Assembly: GCF_027887165.1 (NCBI RefSeq)
Contig: NC_077229.1
Location: forward strand, 205,406,253-205,470,252
Origin: Monodelphis domestica
Taxonomy: Eukaryota > Chordata > Mammalia > Didelphimorphia > Didelphidae
Direction of reading: 5' to 3'
DNA: 64,000 nt
Part shown: one piece after another, positions 1-10,815 of the stretch
Position numbering within the stretch: the stretch's first letter is position 1
Layout: each line of letters starts with the position of its first letter
The notes under the pieces: model-generated
What the model saw: only the letters and a program-made list of their open reading frames with translations
Told to the model about the DNA's origin: nothing
Databases searched by the model: none
Position numbers and translations under genes: made by a program

Positions 1-613
1 TACAGAAACATTTTCTCTTCACTAGGCATTTTTTGGCTTCTCTCCTGCCTTGTCTCCAGAAAGGAGAGGAGATCTCGGCCAGGGCTGCCGGGGGATTCTG
101 TTACTTGATGCAGCCACCCAATTCTGCTTCACGGCAAATTTAAACATTTCTCTTTTGTGAAACCACAAACGTTTTTTTTTTCCCCTTCCGCTTGTTGGTG
201 CAGTGAGATTGCCTCAGTTAACATTTCCTCTATAGCTGCCTCTTTTTTTTTCTTTGCTGTTAGATCATTTAGACCATTAAGTTCAAAGATGGTTTATTTA
301 AATACAGGTAGCAAATGTAGCTCCAATCTACAATCGTTTTCAACTTTCCTAGATGAAAGCATGAGGGAGAACTCACAGTTTGTTTATACCTATAATAGCA
401 GAAAATTAGAGTTGGAAAGTACCTTGGACATTATCTAATTCAATGTCTCCCCCAGCCCCCAATTTGACAGGTGAGGTAACTGAGGCTGAGAATTGAAGAG
501 ATTTGTTCAGATTAAGTAGTTCAACTCTAGCTCACTCTTAGATCTTCCGGTTTTCAAGTCCAGACAAGGATCTTTCACAGTGTATTCCTCTTTTTATATT
601 AGTGCAGCAATAT
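1..613. other. Non-coding DNA, no gene recognised
   Basis: I see no gene. About 440-560 resembles a decayed MIR/CORE-SINE on the + strand (gaggtaactgaggctgag followed by a degenerate A/B-like stretch). The open frame at 157-438 is T-rich, low-complexity translation without a recognisable domain. Confidence 0.5.
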
Positions 614-898
614 TATGTAATGAGGGCAGCTAGGTGGCACCCTATAAGAACAGAGACAGGAGTCGAGAAGAACTGAGTTCAAATTCAACTTAGGAACTTA
701 CTAGTTGTGTAAGCCTGGGTAAGTCACCTGACCTCTATTTGCCTCTGTTTTCTCATCTGCAAAATGGTGGTGATAATATCTAGCACCCATAGTTAGTGTG
801 AGGATCAAATTAGTAATCATTCTAAAGACCTTAGTACAGTGTCTAGCATATGGTGAGCACTTTATAAATGTTAGCTATTATATAAAAAATAACAGTAT
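614..898 (+). repeat. tRNA-headed CORE-SINE
   Basis: It starts with agggcagctaggtggcac, continues with gagttcaaattcaact, gtgtaagcctgggtaagtc and ctcatctgcaaaatgg, and ends in the 'cagtgtctagcatatgg...ataaatgttagctatta' tail. This is the order of a marsupial tRNA-derived SINE with a CORE segment. It is diverged, so it is an old copy. Confidence 0.85.
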
Positions 899-1119
899 AG
901 CAATCATTCTTTTTTAGGCTGCTTATGTAGCGGATTGTCCCCTGTAAAGAGATCCATAACAACCCCTACTCAGAACCACATATCATTCTTCTACCCCTGT
1001 CCTAGGTACCTAGCAATATTACAGAGGAGGTCAGTATTAATTGATGATTAATTAATTAATTAATGACTTCAATTAATTATTGAGGTCAGTATTTCGGATG
1101 ATGCCTATTTTCCATTTGG

Positions 1120-1320
1120 CCTCTGTGAGGCAACAAAATGAAGTAACAAGAATGTGAGATTTGGAGTTATAAAACCCATGTTCAAATCCTACCTTTGTGA
1201 CCTTGGACAATCCTCAAATTTCTGTGGGTCTCAGTTTCCTCAATTCTAAAATGAAAAGGCTGGACTAGATGACCTTGAAAGTTCCTTTCATCTCTAGATT
1301 TAAGATCCTATATAAGACTA
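1120..1320 (+). repeat. MIR/CORE-SINE-type remnant
   Basis: The order 'gttcaaatcctacctttgtgaccttgg', 'tctcagtttcctca', 'ggctggactagatgacctt' and 'ttcatctctagatttaagatcc' is that of MIR-class CORE-SINEs. Confidence 0.75.
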
Positions 1321-3109
1321 TTTCAGGGACACAGAATGAATCTTGGAAGGAGGAATTTTTATCATATTTACATATACTAATTCTTGTTACTGTCGTTGAA
1401 TGTTGATGTGAGTAGAATCATAAAATGGAGTCTTAAAGTTGATTGTGATCTTAGAAATTACTTAGTCTAAAACCACTCGAATTTCTATCCTTTTTCTTGT
1501 CCTTGTTTTTAGCAGGCATTCATCTTGCTCAAGCCTTAGATGATAAACTCCCAGAGCTATTCCTAAATATAGGATGGAAAGGAATCGAAGGTAGTAGTAT
1601 AGGGGAGAAGATTTCCTTTCTACTCTGTGTATGCAGTGAATTTCACTGCATTGTGATTTTTCAAATTTATTGTTGAGGTAACAAATTTGTAAAGTAACAA
1701 AGAGGGATAATTGTGGCAACCAACTGGTCCTAAAATATCATCCCTCTCCACACAAAACTGAGACTCATATATGTAAATCTGACATCAGAAAATCTAGTCT
1801 ATCACAAATACTTGAACAATTTTGAGTATCTCTGACAAGTACTCTCTGGTTTGCTTTGTCCTGTCACAGGTGCTAGCTGGGAATGTCTGCATATGATGAT
1901 GACCAAAAAAGGAGAGTCCTCACCAGAAGCTGCACTTATCTGATTTTTAAAATCCTTTTTGAGTCTTCCAAGAGTTCTTTTTGGGCCTGACATTAATTCA
2001 CATTTTTCTTTGAAGTTTTGCATGTAATCATTTTGACATTGTCATCCTCTTCTAAGTTTCTGGGTTGTTTTGTTTTTGTTTTTGTTGTTGTTTTCTCATT
2101 TTCAAGCCTATTTTATGACTCCTGGGAATACTGTCCCAGGCTTCTTGCAACAGGAGAGCAGAAGCCTATAATGCTTACCTGGAAACACTCAGGTTAATAA
2201 AACATCAGGTAAAAGAGAAAAGACTCATTCTAATCCATTGAACAAGGACCAGCTATATGGTCCTTCTAATATATATTACTGACCTGTTTGAGAGTATCAC
2301 TCTGCTCATATAGGGATCTGTTAGAAAGTCAGTTAATGATTCCCTTTGAAAGCCACCTTCTCTTTTCTTCCCCAAGGAACTTATATAGTTACTACTCTCA
2401 ATGTATAATATTCCTCTAAGTAGAGATACATTCTACCTCCTTTACCCAAAGAAGGGGGAAAAAGGGGATTGCTAAAAAGCCAATCTGCAGAGTCCCCATG
2501 ATTTTTAATGTCACTGAAAGGAATGATCTCGAATTTTCTTTTCTTTGGCTTTGTACATCATCTTAAAGAGAAACAAACGGGTAGCTATAGCTGGAACCCC
2601 ATGAAGCTGAGCAAGACTATCAAGGACCCAGACATAGGGATTTATCTTTCTGTTCCTAACAATATTTTAAAAAGTATAGAAATTAGAAAGGAGCATGAAC
2701 CTATACCATTGTTCTGTTGACCTCTCTCTGACTCATATCAAGATGGGGTTTTCCTTATAATTCAAAGATATTTAAAAACAAATATAAACTTGAGTTTTTC
2801 AAAAAGATTTTGGTGTTATTGTGAATCTGTCCCCCAAAACACCATAGTCTGTTGTCATGAATTAGGGACTCACAGATTATGAAGGCTAAGAAAGGAAGCT
2901 TGAACCTCAGTAAACTATAATCCTTAAATTTATCACCTTTCTTTACTTCAGAGGTTAGAATAGGAGCCAACACTTCTATGTCTCTCTACTACATACATTT
3001 CAGTTCTAGTATAGATTTCTATATTCCCTCAGCCTTTTGTCTGGACCTCCTACTTGTTAGTACTATAGAATGGAGTTTCTCCTCACTCAAGGGTAGAGTT
3101 TTAGTTACT
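1321..3109. other. Non-coding DNA, nothing recognised
   Basis: AT-rich sequence with short open frames only. I could not assign a repeat family or a gene. Confidence 0.4.
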
Positions 3110-3316
3110 TTTATTTTTTAAACCTTTACCTTCCACCTTAGAATCAGTACTAAGAATTGGTTCCAAAGAAGAAGAGCATCAGAAGAAGAAGAGCTAGGCA
3201 ATGGGGGTAAAGTAACTTGCCCAGGGTCACATAGCTAGGAAGTGTCTGAGGCCAGATTTGAACCCAGGATCTCCCATCTCCAAGTCTGACTCAATCCCCA
3301 GAGTTACCTCCTAAAG
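3110..3316 (-). repeat. CORE-SINE, minus strand
   Basis: Read on the minus strand it ends in the 'cttagaatcagtactaag' / 'ggttccaaagaagaagagc' block. On the + strand it shows acttgcccagggtcacatag and tgaggccagatttgaaccca. The same family recurs at 36.5, 37.6, 37.9 and 39.3 kb. A short GAAGAA repeat lies inside. Confidence 0.85.
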
Positions 3317-4871
3317 AGTAGAGTTTTAGAGATAAGTTTTCATTTATTTTTTGAAAATAAAATATTTAATTTCAGAAACTGAGTTCACCATTTATAAATA
3401 CACTAAAACATAGTAAATAAGAAAATTAGATTAGGCAGAGGTATAGTATTTTAACAAAACTACAACTTTTCTAAAAGTTCATAGGCAAATGAGTGACTTA
3501 TTACCCCTCAAATATTTCATCTAAAAACTCAAAGGAGAAATTGATGCTTTTCTAGTTGTTAAAACAAAAATTATATTAAGAACATACGGTCCCAAGAAAA
3601 GCTGACTTCTTTTCCTTTCTTCTGAGGTCTTAGGATTCTAAAGCATCCCACTGCCCTCCTGCCCACTTGCCTTCTGGACCTCCCAAAGTATGTTTCCAAA
3701 GACTAAGTCGTGGCCCATGTCTATAAGGCTATTTTTGTGAATGTCATACAGTCATCATTTTTCTACAACAGATTCATATGCATATGCTCAATTGACTTGG
3801 GAACCAAAGCTTGATTTGACACTGGGAGTTAGAGATGAGTTTTTTCTTACCGGAAAACCATTTTCTCTTGGTTTTCACTGTTATATTCTTATATTATTTG
3901 GGGGAAGGAGGAGCTGGTAGTTGGGATAGCATAGAAAAACACCAAAATCAAAGGCTGTTTAGAACAGAAACAAACAGCTCTAATCTCTAATCACTTTATC
4001 AAATACAGACACTGTTTATATTTTAATATTCATTTAAACCATTTCTGTGACTGATTTAATTGGTTTCATGCATTATGGCTCTTAACTACAACATCTCTGA
4101 AAAATGTTTCATAACTACTTGCTAATCAACAGCCAAACTCCATATAACTTTTTGGAATTTGTTATGAAACGTTTGAACATAGAGTAATGATCATGAGGAG
4201 GGTGAGCTGGAAAGATAGCAGCAAGCAATGACGCCAAAGTTGGGGAGGTGGGAAGGTTAGTCAGCATGAGGAGAAAGGCAAGAAGGTAAAAAAAATCTGA
4301 GTAATTTATTTTTGCTTCAATTTAGTTGACTTTTGTTTCCCATAAGTAGATGAAATCTGGACCATTCAAACTGAGGGTAGTCAAACCAAGGATACATAAT
4401 GTCACCCAGGTGCCAACTAATGAAAGGCTTAGAGTGGAATGCTCAAAGCTAAAACACTGCTTTTTATGAATTAAACTTTATATAATTATTATTCCATTCA
4501 TTCCAACTCAAGGTAGATGGTCAAGCTTATGGTTCCCCCTTTAAAGATGGGGAAAATGAAAGCTGAAGAAATCAGCTGTTTTTTCAAAGACCACGGTGTT
4601 ATTATTTTTATTCTAAATAGAAGCTATTATTATATTCAAAATATTATCCACATTCCTCAGCTTTTATGAGTCTTTTATGTTTTATGTATAACAGTGATGA
4701 TTTTTGGTCCAAATCAGGCCAGAAGCACGCATATTATATGCTTGACAAGGGAGGAACAAATGAATTAGTGGGTGAGATCCAGTGGCACCCTCACCAGCTA
4801 GCCTCATGAAAATTCAGAGCCAATAGCAAACAAATCCTGTCATTCCAGACTTACTCTAGATAAAGCACAAC
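3317..4871. other. Non-coding DNA, nothing recognised
   Basis: AT-rich sequence without a long open frame, RNA gene or repeat that I can name. Confidence 0.4.
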
Positions 4872-5118
4872 TTCCGGGTAGGTAGGTGGCACTATGGGTA
4901 TAGTGTAGTACTTGGAGTTAGGAAGACTCAGTTTGAATCTTGCCTCAGAGACACAATAGTTGTATGACTCTGGACAAGTCATAACTTCTCTTGGCCTCAT
5001 TTCCCTCATCTGTAAAATGGGGTTGCTAATTGCACTTATCTCACAGCATAGCCATGATGATCTAATAATGCAGGCACAGTGCTTTACAAACCTTCAAGCA
5101 CCATATGAATTCTAGTTA
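4872..5118 (+). repeat. tRNA-headed CORE-SINE
   Basis: ggtaggtggcactatgg, gactctggacaagtcat and catctgtaaaatgggg are followed by a tail with acagtgctttacaaacc. The layout is the same as at 614-898. Confidence 0.8.
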
Positions 5119-5134
5119 TAACATTGGTTCCAAG

Positions 5135-5285
5135 ATCTTGTATATTTGAAGAGGCAGAAAAGATATCTGGAAACCTTCATTTAAGTCCTAATTGGGCCAC
5201 TAGCAATGTGACCTCAGGCAAGCCATCTAGCTTATTTACACCTCAGTTTCCTCAAAAAGTTAAGTCAAATGGCCTCTAACCACAC
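5135..5285 (+). repeat. MIR-type SINE remnant
   Basis: gggccactagcaatgtgacctcagg, cacctcagtttcctca and the start of a 'caaatggcctctaac' tail fit a decayed MIR. Confidence 0.6.
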
Positions 5286-5433
5286 TTAAGAGCATTAAAA
5301 TTTTAATATGCTTTATCCCAAATCTATATTTAGCACAGTTACTCAGATTTTTGTTTTCTAAACACCAATGCTAGCATTATAATAGTCATTAACATTATCA
5401 TTTTCTTTTTTCAAAGATCTTCCCACAGACTTT

Positions 5434-5999
5434 TGTGAATTTTAAAATCTCCATCTTGCTTGATCTTGCACCCCAAAATTGTGCACACCTACACTACATG
5501 GGCATGTGCTAGTCAATGACAAATCAGAAATAACTAACTGCCCACCTGGGCTGTCCTAAGCCAAGCTTGAGCCACCATTGGCACTTGTGAGGCACAGGAA
5601 GTGACGGAGAAAGCAGCTCTGGGATTCGCTCACTTCCTGTGGAGAGAGCTAGAGAGAGGAGTTAGTGCTAGGAGCTTGAACAGGGAGGAGGCCCGCAGAC
5701 AGCTTCCCTTCAGATCGGTCACGTGAGTCAAGGACTGATTCTTCTCTACCTTGGCCCCTTTGGGTCTAAACTCCCTCTGGCTCCCTGCCACAGGTTGAAT
5801 AACCCCTTTCCCTTTTTCTCCTCTCTACTTCTCTCCCTCTCCTTTTTCTTATTCCCATTGTGATTAAAACCACCATAAATTCTATTCTGACTTGAGTGTT
5901 TCAATTTTAGGAATTTCATAAGTAAATTCCTTGGCAGCCATAGTTTTAATATTATAACAATCTTTAAAGGTGATATTTTCACCATAACAGTTTCCAGAG
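5434..5999 (+). repeat. Solo LTR (LTR copy 1)
   Basis: It begins tgtgaattttaaaatctcc, like the start of the LTR at 49803, and ends ccataaca. It shares ctgggctgtcctaag, gcacaggaagtgacg and the 3' block 'gattaaaaccaccataaattc ... gacttgagt' with the other four LTRs here. The flanks cttt (5430-5433) and gttt (6000-6003) match at three of four bases, so the ends are probable. No internal retroviral genes flank it. Confidence 0.7.
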
Positions 6000-6111
6000 T
6001 TCCCCAAGTAAGCCATACATAGCCATGACTATGAAGATGAAGGGTATCACTGCTGGAGATGAGGAAACCAGGAACCAGAGAGGCAAAAAGCACTCTTGGT
6101 ATTTGCATAGC

Positions 6112-7342
6112 AACTGAGATTTCATCTATTTTGTCAGTCTTTTGACTTTGCCTTATTAATTCTTGCTGTTTTGCAAGATCATTGATTTCCAGTTGCCCAA
6201 TTATTGTTCTTAAGGTCTGGTTTTTGGTTATAATCTTTTGGTTTTCTGCTTTAATCTTTTGATTTTCCTTTTCAGTTTGGTCTATCCTGCTTTTTTGTGG
6301 CTTCCAGATGTTTCTCCAGTTGGGAGTTCTTGTCCTTCAGACTATTATTTTCTCTTTGAACTATTTCCCACTTTTCTTGCCAGAAGACTTCCATCTTTTT
6401 TGATAAGCTCCAATTTAAATTCTTCAAGAGCTTGTGGACAATTTCCATTTTTTTGGGAAGGTATAATTTCCTCTCTAGCCTGGGTTTTTCCTTCGTAAAA
6501 ATTTTCCAGAGCCAATGCCTTTTTCTTGTTGTTGTTGGTTTTTTTATTTTTATTATTTTTTTTTTTTTGGTGGAGGGAGTTTGAGGCTCCTGGGCACAAT
6601 TTGCCATCACTATGGGTTTTTTTTCCTTCCCTTTTAGTCAGAAATCTGAGTGATATCAACAGGCTCTCTGTGTATGGAGTTAAGGAGCAAGGATTTTGCC
6701 TGAGGCAAGCTCTCAAATCTCAGCAGCTTCAGCTATTTGCTGCTCTTCGCTGTGCCACCTTCCCAGGAGCGCCCACGGTCTGTGCTCCCTAGCCTGCTGG
6801 GGTTTCAGGTGTAGCTTCTCTCAGGGGTAGGTCTTTGATGGTCTTAGTCAGCTCCTAAGACCTAGAGGTGCCCCTTGCTCACTCTAAAGGTGCCCCTCGC
6901 TCACTCGCTGATTCTGGTGCATGCTGGCTCTGAGCACCGAAGGTCTGCACTCCCCCACCCATTGGGGTTTCAGGTGTAGCTGCTCTCAGGGGTAGGTCTT
7001 TGGTGGCCTTAGTCAGCTCCCAAGGACCTAGAGGTGCCCCTTGCTCACTCTAAAGGTGCCCCTCGCTCACTTGTTGATTCTGGTGCATGCTGGCTCTGAC
7101 TCTGGTTCAGTAGGTAGGGTGGGGGAGGGTAGATCAGCTCAGGTTTGGGTGGGAGCTTTTTCATCCCCTTATAGTGTGGAAATGCCCAAATTCCACATAC
7201 CTTCAATGCTGCGCCCTACTGTAGAATCCCTTTCTTCTTATGAATTTGGGTTTTTTGGGTCTTTTGAGGTAATCTAAATCAGTGGGTGCTGAGGAGAGGA
7301 AGCGTACCATGTCTAGACTGCCACCATGCTTACCTGGAAGTC
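6112..7342 (-). mobile_element. L1-E: 5'-end-only L1 remnant
   Basis: Read on the minus strand, 7342 to about 6620 is an L1 5'UTR and about 6610-6112 is the N-terminal half of an ORF1. The frame at 6272-6610 contains 'ENFYEGK', 'NCPQALEEFKLELI' and 'LEKHLEAT', matching the ORF1 of L1-A with one or more frameshifts. The 5' terminus (gacttccaggtaagcatgg on minus) is like that of L1-C. The whole 3' part (ORF1 C-terminus, ORF2, tail) is missing, the opposite of usual L1 truncation. Confidence 0.75.
6799..7113 (-). repeat. Tandem duplication of about 165 bp in the L1-E 5'UTR
   Basis: The block starting ggggtttcaggtgtagc occurs at 6799 and again at 6964. Both copies contain caggggtaggtcttt, cctagaggtgccccttgctc, taaaggtgcccctcgctcac and gattctggtgcatgctggct. 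The unit is monomer-like and lies in the promoter region. Confidence 0.85.
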
Positions 7343-7659
7343 TTGTAACTGATATTTCAGAGGAGAACCTATGACAGACACAATTGCAAGACAGATTTTG
7401 TGCTCCTTCTGAGTGCTGTGATGTCAGCAGCCGGAGAAAATAGGGGAAATAAATAGGACTTAAGGAAGATAGAGACAATACTTAATTAAAAAATAGGAAT
7501 CTGATAGCAAATTTAAGGACTCTCATTTCCTCAAAGAAGTGATTGAATTTGTACACCAGATGGGAACGAATTCATTTCTAACATTCTATTTTATCCATCT
7601 TTCTGGATATTCCTTTCTTTTTTTTTCCAAAAAAGTCAGATTCTCAATTTTAGTTTTAC

Positions 7660-8504
7660 AACTGATCTATATGGGAGGAAAAGGGTTAGTTATATAAAAA
7701 AAGTTGGACTGGTTTATATTTAAAATAGGGTCACCAGGAATTTAATTTATTCCAAAGAGATTTACTTACAATTTATTTACAGAATATAGAAAGAGTGAAG
7801 TAAGAAAATCAGAGAGAGGAAAGGGTAAGATATCTAGCCTAAGCACTAAGTAATTTATTCCCAGCCCCTGGCTTAACCTGGGCAGGGAGAGTTAGTCCTT
7901 AGCTAGAGAGTCCTCAGCAAAGCCAAGGACCTGGGGAATCCTCACGGAAGAGGTAGGTTTCTCCTGAGGCTAGTCTCTTCAGAAAATCCAGGAAAGGAGA
8001 TAGCCTTTTCACTCACCACATGTCAGTCCAAAGGAAGAGATTTAAGAATAGCCTCACTAGGAACAGGGTCTCAGGTCCAGTCAGCAGATTCTTCTCTACT
8101 TTCAACTCCAAATAATGAAGAACTGACTCTCACAGGAAGTTGTAATTCCTTTTAAAGAGATTTTCTTTTGCGTCACTTCCTGTGCCTTCCTCCACTTTTT
8201 ACATGGACGAATCATAGTCTAAAGCCTTACTTAGGACTGCCCAGGAGGCAGTCAGTTGATTCTGATTCTTCACCCTCTATTGCACACATGGGTCACAGAC
8301 TTTCACACTAAATGATTAAGTGGGATGTTTACACTTTTGGTAATTAGATCTAAAAATGGGCAGATCTCTCACTTTAAGTAGGGTGTTTACACTTTTGGTG
8401 ATTAAATCTAAAAATGCATAGGGGATTTAATTTAATTTTCAAAATCAGGGGAGAGCTAAATTTAATCTTCATAGATCCCATGGGTAATCTTACCAACATT
8501 TACA
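7660..8504 (-). repeat. Solo LTR (LTR copy 2)
   Basis: On the minus strand it shares ctgggcagtcctaag, gcacaggaagtgacg and a TATA-like tctctttaaaagg with the other LTRs, and on the + strand the 'gggtcaccagg' mark near the LTR 3' end. The 5' end is probably the 'tttaca' ending at 8504. The left end is uncertain by some tens of bases. A block around acttttggt(a/g)attaaatct is duplicated near 8333 and 8390. Confidence 0.7.
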
Positions 8505-8711
8505 AAAACTGCTTTCTCAGACTCATGACTCCTATCTTCATATTTAAGCTACGATGATACAGTTGTTAAGAACATTGCTGACTGCAATTGTAGGACATAG
8601 GTTCCAAGAAGAGAGGGCTCTTTAATAACACTGTCTTATCTGAGAACATGACAATAACAGACTCGTGATTCTGCTTTAAATCTTGGAGGAGGATTGACTA
8701 CTGGTTGTGTT

Positions 8712-9622
8712 ATATATATTTTATTTTATTTTATTTTTTCACAATGATAAATTTTTATTTTTCAACCTTTAAAAGTTTCTTATTTTAGACAGATTCTTGA
8801 ACAGGTGGTTCATATCCATCAGCCCTTTCTACTTTTGTGTCTGTTTCATCTCCTGAAGGTTTTCCAGAGCCACCACCTTCACCATGCAGTTCCATTAGTT
8901 TTCCCAATTCAAATTTGGGCTTCTTGAGCATCTTGACTTTATGAACAAATATATCATGGAGAGGGTAAATGGACTGGCAAACCTTTTCAATACCTTTTCC
9001 AATGCTGTCTGGAATCAGTTTATTGACAATGTCTTTCAAGTCATTTGTCTGCACCTCCTGGAGGGTCATGATTTCCATCATTTTCTTATGAATTTGACAG
9101 ACCTGTTGGTGCTGGGCATAAGAGGTCTTATGGATCTGGTTATTGCGCTTTTTGGTAAAGCCAACACAGAAGAGGTGAAGCAAATAAACATCAGTGGTTT
9201 TAACATCAACATGGGCTTTAATCATTATCTGCCACTTTTTGACCATGGAGCACATCTTGTCCCAGGTGAGGTCCATTCCATGGAAATTAGTCAAACAATT
9301 TTTACCCTGGACATCTTCAGTAATTAGTTTGAGCTTACAAAAAGCAACCTCATCATTCTGCAGGTCAACAAGTCTCATCTCAAAAACTTGTCCCTTGAGA
9401 CCATTAGAGGCAATTTAGGTTCCTTGAGTCCTTGTGACCAGCGTCTTGCTAATATTGTATATATTGAACATAGCTGGTGCTTTGACATCATACCAATTTT
9501 TTTTTGGAAAATGGATCAACCACCTTTCTTTTTGGCTCCTTTTTTGCCTCCTTTGGTGAGGTGCTTGTTCTTGCCCACCACCATGATACTGCTCTGAAAG
9601 CCCCCCAAAAGATATATATTTT
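8712..9622 (-). pseudogene. RPS3A: Processed pseudogene of ribosomal protein S3a
   Basis: An intronless RPS3A copy on the minus strand. The coding-like part runs from an ATG at 9582-9584 ([20 protein letters not shown]) to a stop at 8785-8787. Two one-base insertions break the frame near codons 20 and 30 (an extra G in the Lys/Val stretch; an A run of nine). A nonsense codon follows 'TRTQGT' at about codon 56. An extra in-frame codon lies in '[12 protein letters not shown]'. The remaining 197-residue frame keeps '[21 protein letters not shown]', '[11 protein letters not shown]' and '[14 protein letters not shown]'. A 3'UTR and an A-rich tail (T-rich on +, about 8720-8760) follow. The repeated atatatatttt (8712-8722, 9612-9622) may be the target duplication, although it is low-complexity. 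The functional gene encodes a 40S subunit protein; this copy looks like an L1-mediated retrocopy and is not expected to make protein. Confidence 0.93.
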
Positions 9623-9639
9623 TTAAATTGCTGGATCAT

Positions 9640-10458
9640 GTTTCATGCAAGGACTCCCAAATTTATTTAGTTATTTATTTTTCCAAGTCAGACATCATTT
9701 ATTATGAGGGGTATGTGGCCAGATAATCAAGGACAGGTCCAATGGCCTTTCTGGTCCAAGGGGATTACCAAATTTAAAATGAAAACAAAAACAAAAAACT
9801 AGAGAGATCCATGAATAAGTATGAGTGTTCTTATTTCTCTTTTATCTGCATGTAATATGCTTGGTATTATTAATTGCCAAGCCAACACTTAGCAAAGAAG
9901 TGCTTCGTACACATTAGGACCTTGATAAGTGGTTTTTGAATGAATGAATAATGGAAATAAAAAATTGAAGAAGACAAATCTCTCCAGAGGAATATATCCG
10001 TTGTCCTTTTACTTTTCTCTTCTTTTGTTTTCTTAACCCCTCCTCCCCCTTTTTAAAAGAAATCTCTTCTATAACAATTTACCCAACAACTATGACTTCA
10101 ATTCTTCTTTAGGGGAGAAACAACTGTTACAATCATTTATAACCATCTTCCATCCAAAACTGCTGATTCTCTACTTCTGCTAATTCCTTGGATGTTCTTC
10201 TCCTTTTCTGATTCAGCAGCATCCTGTATTTCACTGTCCCCTTTAGTATGATGAATACTTTATACACTTTAAAATTCACCAGGCCTTTTTAGTCAAAATC
10301 CTGACATTGTCTCCATGCACTGTCATTACAGGTCTTCTGTTAACCTACAGGGCTATTTTGTTTTATTTCACTGAAAACTTAAGAAAATCCTCTTGTTCCT
10401 CCAGCCATTTTCTCCTTGCTTCCTGATCATGTAAGTAGCACACATGTTTCTTGTAAAA
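9640..10458. other. Non-coding DNA, mostly unassigned
   Basis: About 9885-9950 looks like the 3' end of an L2/MIR-type repeat (acttagcaaagaagtgctt ... gaatgaatgaat). The rest shows no gene or repeat that I can name. Confidence 0.4.
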
Positions 10459-10815
10459 TAATCATTTGGTTTTTTTAAATAATATTTTATTTGATCATTT
10501 CCAAGCATTATTCATTAAAGACAAAGATCATTTTCTTTTCCTCCCCCCACCCCCATAGCTGACGCGTGATTCCACTGGGTGTCACATGTGTTCTTGATTC
10601 GAACCCATTTCCATGTTGTCAATATTTGCATTAGAGTTTCGTTTAGAGTCTCTCCTCTGTCATGTCCCCTCAACCACTGTAGTCAGGCAGTTGCTTTTCC
10701 TCGGTGTTTCTATTCCCATAGTTTATCCTTTGCTTATGAATTGTGTTTTTTCTCCTAGATACCTGCAGATTGTTCAGGGACATTACACCACCACTAATGG
10801 AGAAGTCCATTACAT

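Noticed and set aside
157..438. 93-residue plus-strand frame as a gene
   Set aside because: T-rich sequence translated to Phe/Ser runs, with no start context, domain or splice evidence.
614..898. tRNA gene at the head of the SINEs
   Set aside because: The tRNA-like heads are degenerate and continue into SINE bodies. No cloverleaf with intact acceptor stem can be supported.
5434..8504. Provirus bounded by LTR copies 1 and 2
   Set aside because: The two LTRs are in opposite orientation and the interval holds an L1 piece, not gag, pol or env.
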